NCBI GenBank assembly: GCA_015486915.1
Contig: WFQS01000288.1
Location: 1 to 20,869, forward strand
Direction of reading: 5' to 3'
DNA length: 20,869 nucleotides
Source of the DNA: Desulfobacteraceae bacterium
GTDB taxonomy: Bacteria > Desulfobacterota > Desulfobacteria > Desulfobacterales > Desulfobacteraceae
The position numbers were made by a program, and so were the translations under genes. The notes beneath the pieces were generated by a model. The model saw nothing but the letters and a program-made list of their open reading frames with translations. It was not told where the DNA came from and did not search any database. Of the stretch, positions 1-9,039 are shown piece after piece (position 1 is the stretch's first letter; each line of letters begins with the position of its first letter).

Positions 1-105
1 AGGCTTTACTATAACGATGATGAAACCGGCCGTCTTGCATGTGTCATGTACAAGACACTGTGGAAAGAATACCAAAATCACCCGGAAGGCGGATACCTGC
101 TTTAA
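1..105 (+). CDS. 3' end of an unidentified gene (34 codons in window)
   Basis: The frame starting at base 1 is open and ends at a TAA at 103-105, giving a C-terminal peptide that ends in EGGYLL. The composition (RLYYNDDETG..., then MYKTLWKEYQ) looks like ordinary soluble protein. It is read in the same direction as the chelatase gene 68 bp downstream, so it could be the previous gene of the same operon. The fragment is too short for me to assign a family. Confidence 0.5.
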   Translation, partial: RLYYNDDETGRLACVMYKTLWKEYQNHPEGGYLL

Positions 106-126
106 GCATGTAGCCCTTTACTTCAG

Positions 127-155
127 CCCGGCACTTATGTGTCATGCAGGCCGGG
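127..155 (+). other. small stem-loop before the CobN-like gene
   Basis: CCCGGC at 127-132 pairs with GCCGGG at 150-155 around a 17-nt loop. No T-tract follows, so it does not look like a complete terminator. It lies between the upstream partial gene and the GGAGG ribosome binding site of the next gene. It may be a processing or stability element, or chance. Confidence 0.3.
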
Positions 156-173
156 ATTACGGAGGAATTTTAA

Positions 174-3100
174 ATGCAGTCTTTTAAATTTTACTATTTC
201 AGTGCCCATTCCATGGAAGTACCGTCCTTAAGTGCAGGAGTACGCCGGTTCAGAGAGAACAACGGCAAAATAAAAATCATCGCAAAAACAGGTGCCCAGC
301 TCTTTGATAATGCAAGGATAAATGCATTTGTAAAAGATGCACTTGAATCGGATATTATTTTAATTGTTCTTCATGGCGGAAAAGCCTCATGTCCCGGTTT
401 TGACCTTCTGATGCAGGGTATTTCAAAAAAGAGAAAACAGGGAGAAAAAGCACCGTATCTGCATATTCATCCCCAGGGAAGCGATGAAGACGGGCTTGAA
501 GCTGCAGAACAACACAATGATGATTTCGGAACAGACAGGTGGGCTGTCATAAACTCCTATATACTGCACGGGGGCCCCGTGAATTTTTATAATCTTTTAT
601 GTTTTTTTCATAATATTATTTTTAAAGATAAAATTTTCTGCGCCGAACCTGAGGTCCTTCCCCAGGAAGGTATATATCATCCTGATTTTAAGGGGATTAT
701 TGATATTGAAGAATATATGAAACAAAAAATTGATCCGGATAAACCCACTGTGGGAATCTGGTTTTACCAGTCTTACTGGCTCAACGGCAATCTAAGCTAT
801 ATAGATGCAATCATACGTGAAGTAGAACGCTGCAATGCCAATGTTATCTGCGTATTTCATCTTCGGTATAAAGATACGGACAGGGGAAACCGCGGTGCTG
901 ATTATGTTGTTGAACATTTTTTCATGAAAAACGGAAAACCTGTGATTGATGTTCTGATCAATCCCATGCTGTTTTCCCTGACCCTTTCAGCTCCGGAATA
1001 CAAAAATCTTCTGCCCCGCTTGAATGTCCCTTTTATTCAGGCAATAGTAACTCTTAATCCGTATAAGGAATGGAAAGAAAGTTATGCAGGCGTATCCACC
1101 ATGGATGTCTCATATTCCGCTGCACAGCCCGAATTTGACGGAGCCCTGATTACCGTGCCCGTTGCCACCCAGGAAAAAACCGATATTGATGCACTTACAG
1201 GTGCATTGATGACAAAGAATATGCCCATACCTGACCGGATTGAAAAAATGGTCTCAATTTCCCTTAACTGGGCAAAACTTAAAAAAAAGCGGAACAAAGA
1301 TAAAAAAATTGCCATAATTTTCCATCATTATCCTCCGAGAAATGACAGAATCGGCTGTGCTGCAGGTTTAGACAGCTTTGAAAGCATAAAACTTCTCCTT
1401 GATGAAATGAAAACCAGGGGATACAAAATTGACAAAACCTATGAAAACGGAGATGAGCTTGCCAATGAAATTTTAAGCAGAATGACCTGTGATCAGCGCT
1501 GGCTCACACCGGACAAAATAGCTGAAAGAGCTGAAGCCCATGCAGGCAGAGAATTGTTTGAACCCTGGTACAGTGAGCTGCCTTTATCCATAAGAGAAAA
1601 AATGGATAAAGACTGGGGGGAAATCCCGGGTAAGCTTTTTGTATATCAGGAAAAAATGCATTTTGCAGGCCTTGTTAACGGTAATATTTTTATCACAATT
1701 CAGCCTCCAAGGGGATATCTGGAAAATATAGAAAAAATCTACCATGATATGTATCTTTCCCCGCCCCATCATTACCTTGCCCATTACCGGTGGATAAAAG
1801 AAGTTTTCAGGGCAGATGCTGTAATGCACGTTGGCAAACACGGTTCCCTTGAATGGCTTCCCGGAAAAGCCTTAGGTCTTTCAAAAGAATGCTACCCTGA
1901 TCTTGCAATCATGGATCTGCCGAATATTTATCCGTATATAATCAATGATCCAAGTGAAGGCACCCAGGCTAAGCGCAGATCATACTGCTGCATAATTGAC
2001 CATCTCACCCCTGTTTTCACCAATGCTGATCTTTACGAAGAACTTGCAGATCTTGATAATCTGTTAAAGGAATTTTCCGATGCAAAAACCGAGGATCCCG
2101 GTAAAATTCCCGTTCTTAAGCCCATGATCTGGAAAGCGGTCTGCAGGGCAGATCTTGACAAGGATCTTGAAACAGACGAAGAACAGGCCTTTGCAGATTT
2201 TAACGCCTTTCTTGAAAAGCTTCACTCCTATCTTTCCGACCTTGGCGATACAATGATTAACGACGGGCTGCATATAATGGGCAAAGCTCCGGAAAATGAC
2301 CGTCTTGCTGAATTTATTGTACAGCTGACACGTCTTCCCAATGGCAATATTCCTTCCCTGCGCCAGGCGGTTTTAAATGCATGGAACTATGACTATGATG
2401 AGCTTCTGCTTAATAAAGGCAGGGTGCTCACCGGTTTTAACGGAAAAACAGGGGGGCAGATAATAGAAAAAGCCCATGAAACTGCCCTTGCCATTGTAAA
2501 GAAAATAATAAATGCAGTGCAGGTTACAGGCGGTGAAGACCGGAATAGTTCTCAAAAAAATACTGAAAAAACCGCAGATACCCCGGATATTGCAGATATT
2601 GTCGATATCGTAAAAAACGCAGTATCTGCAGATAAGGCAAACACAGCAGGATCAGCATTACAAACCGGAAATACAGCGGAAATAACAGAGGTGGTTACAT
2701 ATATCTGCGAAACATTAATCCCTGATATCATGCAGACCACAGATGAAACAGATTCAAGCCTTGCAGGATTTAACGGAGAATTTGTCCTGCCCGGTCCATC
2801 CGGTGCTCCCACCCGTGGACAGGCAGATATCCTGCCCACGGGAAAAAATTTTTATTCTGTTGATCCGGATAAAATTCCCTCACCCGGAGCATGGGATGTG
2901 GGGAAAAAAACGGGAGATGCTTTAATTGAAAAATACCTTGAAAAAACAGGCAGATATCCTGACACCATAGGTATAATACTCTGGGGCGGACCCGTCATGA
3001 GAAGCAAAGGCGATGATATTGCCGAAATTTACTATCTCATGGGTCTTAAACCTGTATGGGCAAAGGGAAGCGGGAAAGTAAAAGGACTTGAAATCATCCC

Positions 3101-4049
3101 TGCATCAGAACTTTGCCGGCCAAGACTTGATGTGGTACCGAGAATTTCAGGTTTTTTCCGTGATGCATTTCCCAATCTCGTGGAAAGAATAGATGAAGCC
3201 GCACAAATAGTGGCGGCATTAAATGAACCTCCTGAATTAAATATCTTAAGGCGTAATGTGCTGATTGATCAAAAAACCTATATGGAACAGGGAATGGATG
3301 AACAAAAAGCCATGAGAGAGGCAACTTTCCGCGTATTCGGCTGTCCTCCGGGTACATATGGAGCAGGAGTATCTGAGCTTATTGAGGCAAAAAACTGGAA
3401 AACAGCCAAGGATCTCGGCAATAATTATATCCGGTACAGTGCCCATGCCTATGGAAAAGACACCTATGGTAAAACCAGACCTGCTGCGTTCACCAATCTG
3501 CTCTCACGCATGGATGTTACCGTGAAAAATGAGGATTCACGGGAATACGATATGATGTCCTGCACAGATTATTACAATTATTACGGAGGGCTTATTGCAG
3601 CGGTAAAAACCGTCAGGGGAAGTCTGCCCTTTGCTCTTGTGGGCGACAGTTCCGATCCTGAAAGAGTGAAGATGAGGACAGATTTTGAAGAGGCAAAGCA
3701 TGTTCTCCGGGCCCGGTTAACCAATCCCAAATGGATTAAAGGAATGAAACGCCACGGATACAAAGGCGCCGGAGATATTTCCCATATGACGGATATAGTA
3801 TTTGGATGGGATGCAACGGCAGAAGTTATCGAGGACTGGATGTATAAAAGGATTGCTGACAAATTTGCGCTTGATCCGGAAATGCAGAAATGGATGAAAA
3901 AGGTCAACCCATACGCTTTACAGAATATACTGGATAAGCTTCTTGAGGCCATAAGCCGCGGAATGTGGAAATCTGACACGGAAACAGAACAGAAACTTAA
4001 GGAAGCCTACCTTGAAATGGAAGGTGAGATCGAGGAACTAACGGAATAA
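174..4049 (+). CDS. cobN: CobN/ChlH-type chelatase large subunit (cobaltochelatase CobN-like)
   Basis: The 1291-residue product has the length and signature blocks of the CobN/magnesium-chelatase H family, the porphyrin- or corrin-binding subunit of ATP-dependent metal chelatases. Visible landmarks are [11 protein letters not shown] near residues 132-142, the conserved [12 protein letters not shown] at 554-565, [12 protein letters not shown] at 591-602, and the C-terminal [19 protein letters not shown] and [16 protein letters not shown] blocks at about 1157-1198. Residues about 784-865 form a low-complexity, Asp/Thr/Ala-rich insert ([11 protein letters not shown]) between conserved halves. 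The start is supported by GGAGG at 161-165. AAA+ partner genes follow directly, matching a three-subunit chelatase. The protein should be cytosolic; no signal peptide is seen. The family is clear. The substrate is not: cobalt insertion into a corrin is the default reading, but TonB-linked CobN relatives such as HmuS act on haem. Confidence 0.88.
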   Translation: MQSFKFYYFSAHSMEVPSLSAGVRRFRENNGKIKIIAKTGAQLFDNARINAFVKDALESDIILIVLHGGKASCPGFDLLMQGISKKRKQGEKAPYLHIHPQGSDEDGLEAAEQHNDDFGTDRWAVINSYILHGGPVNFYNLLCFFHNIIFKDKIFCAEPEVLPQEGIYHPDFKGIIDIEEYMKQKIDPDKPTVGIWFYQSYWLNGNLSYIDAIIREVERCNANVICVFHLRYKDTDRGNRGADYVVEHFFMKNGKPVIDVLINPMLFSLTLSAPEYKNLLPRLNVPFIQAIVTLNPYKEWKESYAGVSTMDVSYSAAQPEFDGALITVPVATQEKTDIDALTGALMTKNMPIPDRIEKMVSISLNWAKLKKKRNKDKKIAIIFHHYPPRNDRIGCAAGLDSFESIKLLLDEMKTRGYKIDKTYENGDELANEILSRMTCDQRWLTPDKIAERAEAHAGRELFEPWYSELPLSIREKMDKDWGEIPGKLFVYQEKMHFAGLVNGNIFITIQPPRGYLENIEKIYHDMYLSPPHHYLAHYRWIKEVFRADAVMHVGKHGSLEWLPGKALGLSKECYPDLAIMDLPNIYPYIINDPSEGTQAKRRSYCCIIDHLTPVFTNADLYEELADLDNLLKEFSDAKTEDPGKIPVLKPMIWKAVCRADLDKDLETDEEQAFADFNAFLEKLHSYLSDLGDTMINDGLHIMGKAPENDRLAEFIVQLTRLPNGNIPSLRQAVLNAWNYDYDELLLNKGRVLTGFNGKTGGQIIEKAHETALAIVKKIINAVQVTGGEDRNSSQKNTEKTADTPDIADIVDIVKNAVSADKANTAGSALQTGNTAEITEVVTYICETLIPDIMQTTDETDSSLAGFNGEFVLPGPSGAPTRGQADILPTGKNFYSVDPDKIPSPGAWDVGKKTGDALIEKYLEKTGRYPDTIGIILWGGPVMRSKGDDIAEIYYLMGLKPVWAKGSGKVKGLEIIPASELCRPRLDVVPRISGFFRDAFPNLVERIDEAAQIVAALNEPPELNILRRNVLIDQKTYMEQGMDEQKAMREATFRVFGCPPGTYGAGVSELIEAKNWKTAKDLGNNYIRYSAHAYGKDTYGKTRPAAFTNLLSRMDVTVKNEDSREYDMMSCTDYYNYYGGLIAAVKTVRGSLPFALVGDSSDPERVKMRTDFEEAKHVLRARLTNPKWIKGMKRHGYKGAGDISHMTDIVFGWDATAEVIEDWMYKRIADKFALDPEMQKWMKKVNPYALQNILDKLLEAISRGMWKSDTETEQKLKEAYLEMEGEIEELTE

Positions 4050-4083
4050 CAACAATTACATAACATATGAACTGAAATTAAAT

Positions 4084-4106
4084 CCGGTGCCCTGCGTAAA
4101 CACCGG
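4084..4106 (+). other. intercistronic stem-loop upstream of chlD-like gene
   Basis: CCGGTG at 4084-4089 pairs perfectly with CACCGG at 4101-4106 around an 11-nt loop. It sits 16 nt before the preferred ATG at 4123 and covers an alternative GTG at 4087, which argues that the GTG is not the start. It could modulate translation or mRNA processing between cobN and chlD. Confidence 0.4.
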
Positions 4107-4122
4107 GAAAAAGAGTAAAAAA

Positions 4123-6240
4123 ATGAGATTTACAAAATATTATCCTTTTTCAGCCATTGTGGGGCAGGAAGACCTTAAAATGCTACTGCTGCTCAATGCG
4201 GTTAATCCGAAAATCGGCGGTGTCCTGATCCGGGGTGAGAAAGGCACGGCCAAATCAACGGCAGTACGTGCCCTTGCCGAGCTTCTGCCTGAAAGAAAAA
4301 CAATCAAAAATTGTCCCATTGGATGTGATCCAAATGATGAACTGCATAAATGCCCGTGGTGCGGGAAAATACAACCTGATCAGATAAAAATATGCATTAA
4401 AAAACCTGAAGTGGTGACACTGCCCTTAAATGCCACTGAAGACAGGGTTACAGGCAGCATTGATTTCAGTGCGGCAATAAAAAAGGGAAAACGTTCTTTT
4501 CTGCCCGGACTTCTTGCCAGTGCGCACAGGTCTGTTCTCTATGTGGATGAAGTAAATCTGTTAGACGATCATATTGTGGATATTATTCTTGATGCTGCAG
4601 CTTCAGGAGAAAACCGCGTTGAACGTGAAGGTATTTCCTTTAATCATCCGGCACAGTTTACCCTTGTGGGGACAATGAATCCCGAAGAAGGGGATCTGAG
4701 ACCCCAGCTCCTTGACCGTTTTGGTTTATGCGTTGACGTCAAGGCTGAAACAGACAGAGGCAGAAGAGTTGAACTGATGGAGAGAAGAGAGGCTTTTGAT
4801 CTTGATCAAAAGAATTTTTCAGAACGATTTTCAGGGAAGAATCTCATAATTTCAGAAAAAATTGCATTGGCCTCAAAACTTATGGATTCAGTTGTACTGC
4901 CTAAATTCATGAGATCATTTATTTCCGAGCTCTGCATAAAAAACGCAGTTGCAGGCCACAGGGCGGATCTGATCATGGAACAGGCAGCTAAAGCCCATGC
5001 AGCTCTGCAGGGACGTTTAAAGGTAAGTACGGAGGATATAACAAAAATAGCTCCTTTTGTACTTATGCACAGAACAAGGGATGCCGCTCCTTCTTCTCCT
5101 GAAAATCGTTCAGATACAGACAAAAATCAACCGGAAGATAATACCCCGGATAAAGATAGCAGCCCGAATGAAAATAATACCCCTGATACTAAGGACATAC
5201 AGAACAATAAGGGGAATAATAAGGAAAACAGCGGTAAATCACCTGAACAAAAAGGGAAAAATTATGACATACGGGATGGATCAGACAAAATAGCAGAAGA
5301 AAATTCTTCTTTAAACGGGCAACAGGGGCAAATAAAATCATCTGATAACTCTAGCCAGGGCTCTTCCCATGCCCAGGATCAAAAATCCCTTATTGAAAAA
5401 ATTTTTAAAACCGGCTTGACCTTTAAAGTGAAAAAAATAGCATCCAAAAGAGACAGGATTTTCCGCCGGGGCTCAGGACGAAGATCCCGCACCATGGTTT
5501 CACTGAAACAGGGAAGATATATAAAAAGCAGACCGGGAACAAAAAATACCGATATTGCCATTGATGCCACACTTCGGGCTGCTTCCTCCCATCAGCTTGC
5601 AAGAACAAAACAGAACGGACTTGCCGTGGTTTTAAAAAATGAAGATATCCGGGTAAAAATAAGGGAAAAACGCATTGGAAATTTTCTGCTTTTTGTTGTT
5701 GATGCCAGCGGTTCCATGGGGGCAAGGGGAAGAATGACGGCTTCAAAAGGTGCGATCATGTCTCTGCTCCTTGATGCTTACAGAAAACGGGACAAGGTGG
5801 CCATGGTTTCGTTCCGTAAAAATAAGGCATTTGTCAATCTCCCGCCCACTTCTTCCGTGGAACTTGCAGGAAAACTTCTTGCGGAAATGCCCGTAGGCGG
5901 CAGAACCCCGCTTTCAGCCGCCCTTGCATCGGCCCACCAACAGGTAAAAAATTATCTTCTGCGTGATATTTCCGCACGCCCGATTGTCATTATTATAACC
6001 GACGGAAAGGCAAATGTGTCCATGGGAGAGGCAAATCCCGTTGAAGAAGCACTGGAATTTGCCGGAAAAATTATCACAGACCAGCGCACATCGTATATTG
6101 TGGTAGATACCGAGGAAACAGGGCCTGTTCATTTTGGACTGGCGGCCCGCCTTGCAGGGGCATTGAATGCCGGATATTTCAGGATAGAGGATCTTAAATC
6201 AGAACAATTAACGGATATCGTAAATAATATTGATAACTGA
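4123..6240 (+). CDS. chlD: ChlD-like chelatase subunit: AAA+ domain plus VWA domain
   Basis: This 705-residue protein has a ChlI-like AAA+ module (about 1-320), a polar Asn/Asp/Lys/Gly/Ser linker (about 320-425), a basic stretch (436-470) and a von Willebrand A domain (about 520-700). Walker [10 protein letters not shown] is at 38-46, Walker B LYVDE at 139-143, and the sensor/arginine region PQLLDRFGL at 194-202. The VWA MIDAS is complete: DASGS at 527-531, T595 and D627. Four cysteines C64, C68, C77 and C80 (CX3C, CX2C) could bind zinc. It should couple ATP hydrolysis to metal transfer by the CobN-like subunit. ATG 4123 is preferred to the in-frame GTG 4087, because the GTG lacks a Shine-Dalgarno and lies in a hairpin, and because the downstream paralogue aligns from this ATG. 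Walker A is intact, whereas in Rhodobacter BchD it is degenerate. Confidence 0.88.
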   Translation: MRFTKYYPFSAIVGQEDLKMLLLLNAVNPKIGGVLIRGEKGTAKSTAVRALAELLPERKTIKNCPIGCDPNDELHKCPWCGKIQPDQIKICIKKPEVVTLPLNATEDRVTGSIDFSAAIKKGKRSFLPGLLASAHRSVLYVDEVNLLDDHIVDIILDAAASGENRVEREGISFNHPAQFTLVGTMNPEEGDLRPQLLDRFGLCVDVKAETDRGRRVELMERREAFDLDQKNFSERFSGKNLIISEKIALASKLMDSVVLPKFMRSFISELCIKNAVAGHRADLIMEQAAKAHAALQGRLKVSTEDITKIAPFVLMHRTRDAAPSSPENRSDTDKNQPEDNTPDKDSSPNENNTPDTKDIQNNKGNNKENSGKSPEQKGKNYDIRDGSDKIAEENSSLNGQQGQIKSSDNSSQGSSHAQDQKSLIEKIFKTGLTFKVKKIASKRDRIFRRGSGRRSRTMVSLKQGRYIKSRPGTKNTDIAIDATLRAASSHQLARTKQNGLAVVLKNEDIRVKIREKRIGNFLLFVVDASGSMGARGRMTASKGAIMSLLLDAYRKRDKVAMVSFRKNKAFVNLPPTSSVELAGKLLAEMPVGGRTPLSAALASAHQQVKNYLLRDISARPIVIIITDGKANVSMGEANPVEEALEFAGKIITDQRTSYIVVDTEETGPVHFGLAARLAGALNAGYFRIEDLKSEQLTDIVNNIDN

Positions 6241-6276
6241 ATATTGCATTTTTTAAGGCCAAATAAAGTCTGCAGC

Positions 6277-6295
6277 ATTCAGGCGATATCTGAAT
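6277..6295 (+). other. short stem-loop between chlD and chlI
   Basis: ATTCAG at 6277-6282 pairs with CTGAAT at 6290-6295 around a 7-nt loop in the 74-bp gap between the two AAA+ genes. A 9-bp direct repeat CTGAATATT also occurs at 6237-6245 and 6290-6298. It is AT-rich and could be coincidental. Confidence 0.25.
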
Positions 6296-6317
6296 ATTAA
6301 AACATAAAGGAGAAATG

Positions 6318-7343
6318 ATGAAAACAAACCGATTTATTTATCCTTTCACTGCAATTGTGGGACAGGATAACATGAAGCTTGCACTGATTTTAAACATAAT
6401 AAACCCAAAACTTTCAGGAGTTCTGATACGGGGTGAAAAGGGGACGGCAAAGTCAACTGCGGCAAGGGCACTTGCAGATATACTGCCTGAAATTGAGGTA
6501 ATTGAACAGGACCCTTTTCAGTTAAACCCCCATGATGAATTTGACTGGTATAAGAAATGTATGAAAGATGCCTATGGCAAAGAGGTGTGTTCTCGGGAAC
6601 AGGTAAAAATAACCCAAAGAAAGGTGCGGGTCGCAGAACTTCCCGTCGGGGCAACCGAAGACAGGGTTGTTGGTACATTAAATCTTGAACATGCGCTTAA
6701 GAAAGGAGAAAAACAGATTGAGCCCGGTATTCTTGCAGCAGCCCATAGAGGTATTCTCTATGTGGATGAAGTAAATCTTCTTGATGACCACGTGGTGGAT
6801 GTTTTGCTTGATTCCGCTGCCATGGGTGTGAACACCATTGAGCGTGAGGGAATTTCATTTTCCCACCCTGCCAGATTCACACTTGTGGGAACCATGAATC
6901 CTGAAGAAGGTGAGCTTCGTCCCCAGCTTCTTGACCGGTTTGGGTTGTGCGTGCTTGTGGAGGGCAGCCGTGATCCTGAAGACAGGGTTACAATCATGGA
7001 AAGGCGCGCGGAATTTGACAATGATCCTGAAAAATTCTGCAGACAATGGGAAAATTCTTCAAAAAAACTTACAGAAAGAATCAAACAGGCTGTCCTGCTT
7101 TATCCCAAAATAAACATTGAAAGAGAACTTTTGTTTGAAATTACTTCTCTGTGCCTTGATGTAGGGGTGGACGGTCACAGAGGGGATATTATCATGTTGA
7201 AAACTGCAAAAACCATTGCAGCATGGGAAAAACGCAGAACCGTTCAGTCTTCGGACATAAAACTTGCAGCGGAACTTGTCCTGCCCCACCGTGTCCGGCG
7301 TCAGCCTCTTCAGGAAATAGGCACAGGCCGGGAGATAAAATGA
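6318..7343 (+). CDS. chlI: ChlI-like AAA+ chelatase ATPase subunit
   Basis: A 341-residue AAA+ protein, the usual size of magnesium/cobalt chelatase subunit I. Walker [10 protein letters not shown] is at 39-47, Walker [13 protein letters not shown] at 146-157, and [16 protein letters not shown] carries the sensor/arginine region. It is a close paralogue of the N-terminal half of the preceding protein (shared [17 protein letters not shown] and [17 protein letters not shown] blocks) but lacks the CX3C/CX2C pair and the VWA domain. It should form the hexameric ATPase that works with the ChlD-like and CobN-like subunits. Two ATGs are adjacent (6315, 6318). AAGGAG ending at 6312 is better spaced for 6318. 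Its stop overlaps the start of the ABC gene (ATGA at 7340-7343), which implies translational coupling. Confidence 0.9.
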   Translation: MKTNRFIYPFTAIVGQDNMKLALILNIINPKLSGVLIRGEKGTAKSTAARALADILPEIEVIEQDPFQLNPHDEFDWYKKCMKDAYGKEVCSREQVKITQRKVRVAELPVGATEDRVVGTLNLEHALKKGEKQIEPGILAAAHRGILYVDEVNLLDDHVVDVLLDSAAMGVNTIEREGISFSHPARFTLVGTMNPEEGELRPQLLDRFGLCVLVEGSRDPEDRVTIMERRAEFDNDPEKFCRQWENSSKKLTERIKQAVLLYPKINIERELLFEITSLCLDVGVDGHRGDIIMLKTAKTIAAWEKRRTVQSSDIKLAAELVLPHRVRRQPLQEIGTGREIK

Positions 7344-8179
7344 TACGAATCGAAAATCTTAAAAAAACATACAAAGAAGTGCATGCCTTAAAAGGGGTAA
7401 GCCTTCATGTACCCCAGGGTGAACTGTTTGCATATCTTGGTCCCAATGGTGCAGGAAAAACTACCACAATAAGGATTTTAACGGGACTTACAAAACAGAC
7501 ATCCGGAAATGCATGGTTAAGCGGCTTTAACATTGAAAAACAGGGCCTTAAAGCTAAGAAAAAATCCGGTATGGTCATGCAGTCAGTCAACCTTGATCAG
7601 GAGCTTGCGATATCTGAAAATCTTGATATTCACTGCAGGCTTTTCGGCATCGCACGAAACCGGAGAAAAGAAAAAATTCATGAAATGCTGTCATATGTTG
7701 GTCTTGCTGACAGAAAAAACACTCTGGTGAACGAGCTTTCAGGAGGTATGAAACGCAGGGTTATGATTGCAAGGGCAATGCTGCATTCTCCTGCAATTCT
7801 ATTTCTTGACGAACCAACGGCAGGTCTTGATCCAGAAATCCGCAGGCGCATATGGGCGCTGATCAAAAAAATACAGGGCACGGGAACAACCATTTTTTTA
7901 ACCACCCATTATATTGAAGAGGCTGAATTTCTCGCTGACAGAGTGGCCTTTCTCGATGAAGGGGAAATTGTGGTTATTGATACCCCGCAAAATTTAATGG
8001 AAAAAACAGGAACCTGGGCGATTGACCGGATGGATAATAATAAAATCAACACGGTTTATTTTAAAACAAGACAGGAAGCTGATGAATTTACCCTCAGGCA
8101 GAAAATAAGTTACACTTTGAGGAGGGTGAACCTTGAGGATGCTTTTCTGTCATTTACCGGAAAGAAGGTGCTATGTTAA
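7340..8179 (+). CDS. ABC-2 type transporter ATP-binding protein
   Basis: A 279-residue ABC ATPase. Walker A GPNGAGKTTT lies at 34-43, signature LSGGMKRRVMIARAM, Walker B ILFLDEPTAGLD and the H-loop TTHY follow. The pattern (GLTKQTSGNAWLSGF, YIEEAEFLADRV) is that of the NodI/DrrA/YadG group, which power exporters with ABC-2 permeases, and not that of the BtuD importer group. The ATG at 7340 overlaps the chlI stop by 4 nt with GGGAG just upstream; a longer in-frame reading from 7223 runs entirely inside chlI and is rejected. It also overlaps the permease start. Substrate is unknown; position suggests a tetrapyrrole, metal or related molecule handled by the chelatase cluster. Confidence 0.88.
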   Translation: MIRIENLKKTYKEVHALKGVSLHVPQGELFAYLGPNGAGKTTTIRILTGLTKQTSGNAWLSGFNIEKQGLKAKKKSGMVMQSVNLDQELAISENLDIHCRLFGIARNRRKEKIHEMLSYVGLADRKNTLVNELSGGMKRRVMIARAMLHSPAILFLDEPTAGLDPEIRRRIWALIKKIQGTGTTIFLTTHYIEEAEFLADRVAFLDEGEIVVIDTPQNLMEKTGTWAIDRMDNNKINTVYFKTRQEADEFTLRQKISYTLRRVNLEDAFLSFTGKKVLC

Positions 8180-8913
8180 AGGGTTTTACAGCAATTTATC
8201 TGCGTGAAATACTGATTCTGAAAAGAAGAATCAAACGCCAGATTCTAAGTATGTCAGTGTCTCCTCTGCTCTATCTAATTGCCTTTGGATATGCAATGGG
8301 AAATGCCGCAAAATTTAACGGGCATACCTATATGGAATTTCTCATCCCGGGCCTTGTTGCAATGAGCAGCATGACACAGGCATTTGCAATTTCAACCGAT
8401 ATCAATGTTGCAAGGTTTTACTGGCATATTTTTGAGGAGTTTCAGGCAGCTCCCATCAGCAATGCAGCCTATGTTGCAGGTGAAGTGCTTGCCGGAATAA
8501 GCCGTGCCATAATCGGGGTGTGTGTAATTTTAATAATTGCCCTTATGTTTAAAATACACCTGAATTATCTGAATCCCCTTTTCTGGCTGGGAATTGTTCT
8601 TAACAGTTTTCTGTTTGCATCCCTTGCAACAGGACTTGCCATGCTGGTCAAATCCCATTCGGACCAGGCCATGCTGTCAAGCTTTATCATAACACCCATG
8701 GCCTTTCTCGGCGGCACTTTTTTCCCGGTAACCCGTCTTCCCCTGTGGGCACAGAAAATAATTTATCTTTTACCTCTGACCCATGCATCGAAAATAATCA
8801 GGCAGACAGCCTTTGGTAATACTCCGGGCTGTTTTTCGTATTTTCTCCTGGGGTTTATCGGGATAATATTTTTTTTTATGGCATTAAAGTGTGTAAACCA
8901 GGCAAGGGACTGA
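8173..8913 (+). CDS. ABC-2 type transporter permease
   Basis: A 246-residue integral membrane protein with about six hydrophobic segments: near residues 31-47, 55-75, 105-130, 135-160, 165-185 and the C-terminal 220-240. The LGGTFFPVTRLPLWAQKI...PLTHASKIIRQ block is typical of ABC-2 permeases (NodJ/DrrB/YadH type). Its ATG overlaps the ATPase stop by 7 nt, so the two genes almost certainly encode one inner-membrane transporter. The family is mostly exporters. No periplasmic binding protein is nearby, which fits export better than import. Substrate cannot be read from sequence. Confidence 0.87.
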   Translation: MLKGFTAIYLREILILKRRIKRQILSMSVSPLLYLIAFGYAMGNAAKFNGHTYMEFLIPGLVAMSSMTQAFAISTDINVARFYWHIFEEFQAAPISNAAYVAGEVLAGISRAIIGVCVILIIALMFKIHLNYLNPLFWLGIVLNSFLFASLATGLAMLVKSHSDQAMLSSFIITPMAFLGGTFFPVTRLPLWAQKIIYLLPLTHASKIIRQTAFGNTPGCFSYFLLGFIGIIFFFMALKCVNQARD

Positions 8914-8943
8914 TAAATCCCGCCGGATTCACAGCGAAATCTG

Positions 8944-9023
8944 TATAACCGCCATGAGGCGGATCTGAAGGAGAGTATTAAACGGCCTGAGAGAATCAAA
9001 GATCCTGACAAACATAAGAAAAG
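8944..9023 (+). repeat. dispersed ~80-bp element, copy A (upstream of TonB receptor)
   Basis: This segment matches copy B (20729-20805, opposite strand). Shared blocks are TATAAC-GCCATGAGGC-GATCTG and, about 35 nt on, AATCAAAGAT--TGAC-AACATA. A perfect hairpin CCGCC-ATGA-GGCGG lies at 8949-8962. In copy B the same hairpin reads CTGCC-ATGA-GGCAG, so one pair changed C-G to T-A with pairing kept. The frame shared with the receptor is also open here and reads YNRHEADL...IKDPDKHKK, against YNCHEADL...IKDFDEHRK in copy B, with a one-codon length difference. It could be a leader RNA or a coding remnant; I cannot decide which. Confidence 0.5.
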
Positions 9024-9039
9024 AAAAAAGGAAAAAACA

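Noticed and set aside
4087..4122. GTG at 4087 as the start of the ChlD-like protein
   Set aside because: No ribosome binding site, it lies within a perfect hairpin, and the paralogous ChlI-like protein aligns from ATG 4123.
7223..7339. N-terminal extension of the ABC ATPase inside chlI
   Set aside because: The extension overlaps chlI out of frame, and ATG 7340 has a good ribosome binding site and begins exactly at the ABC domain.
8914..9039. Cobalamin riboswitch before the TonB receptor
   Set aside because: No B12-box-like sequence (GCCACTG or related core) is visible, and the gap is too short for the full fold.
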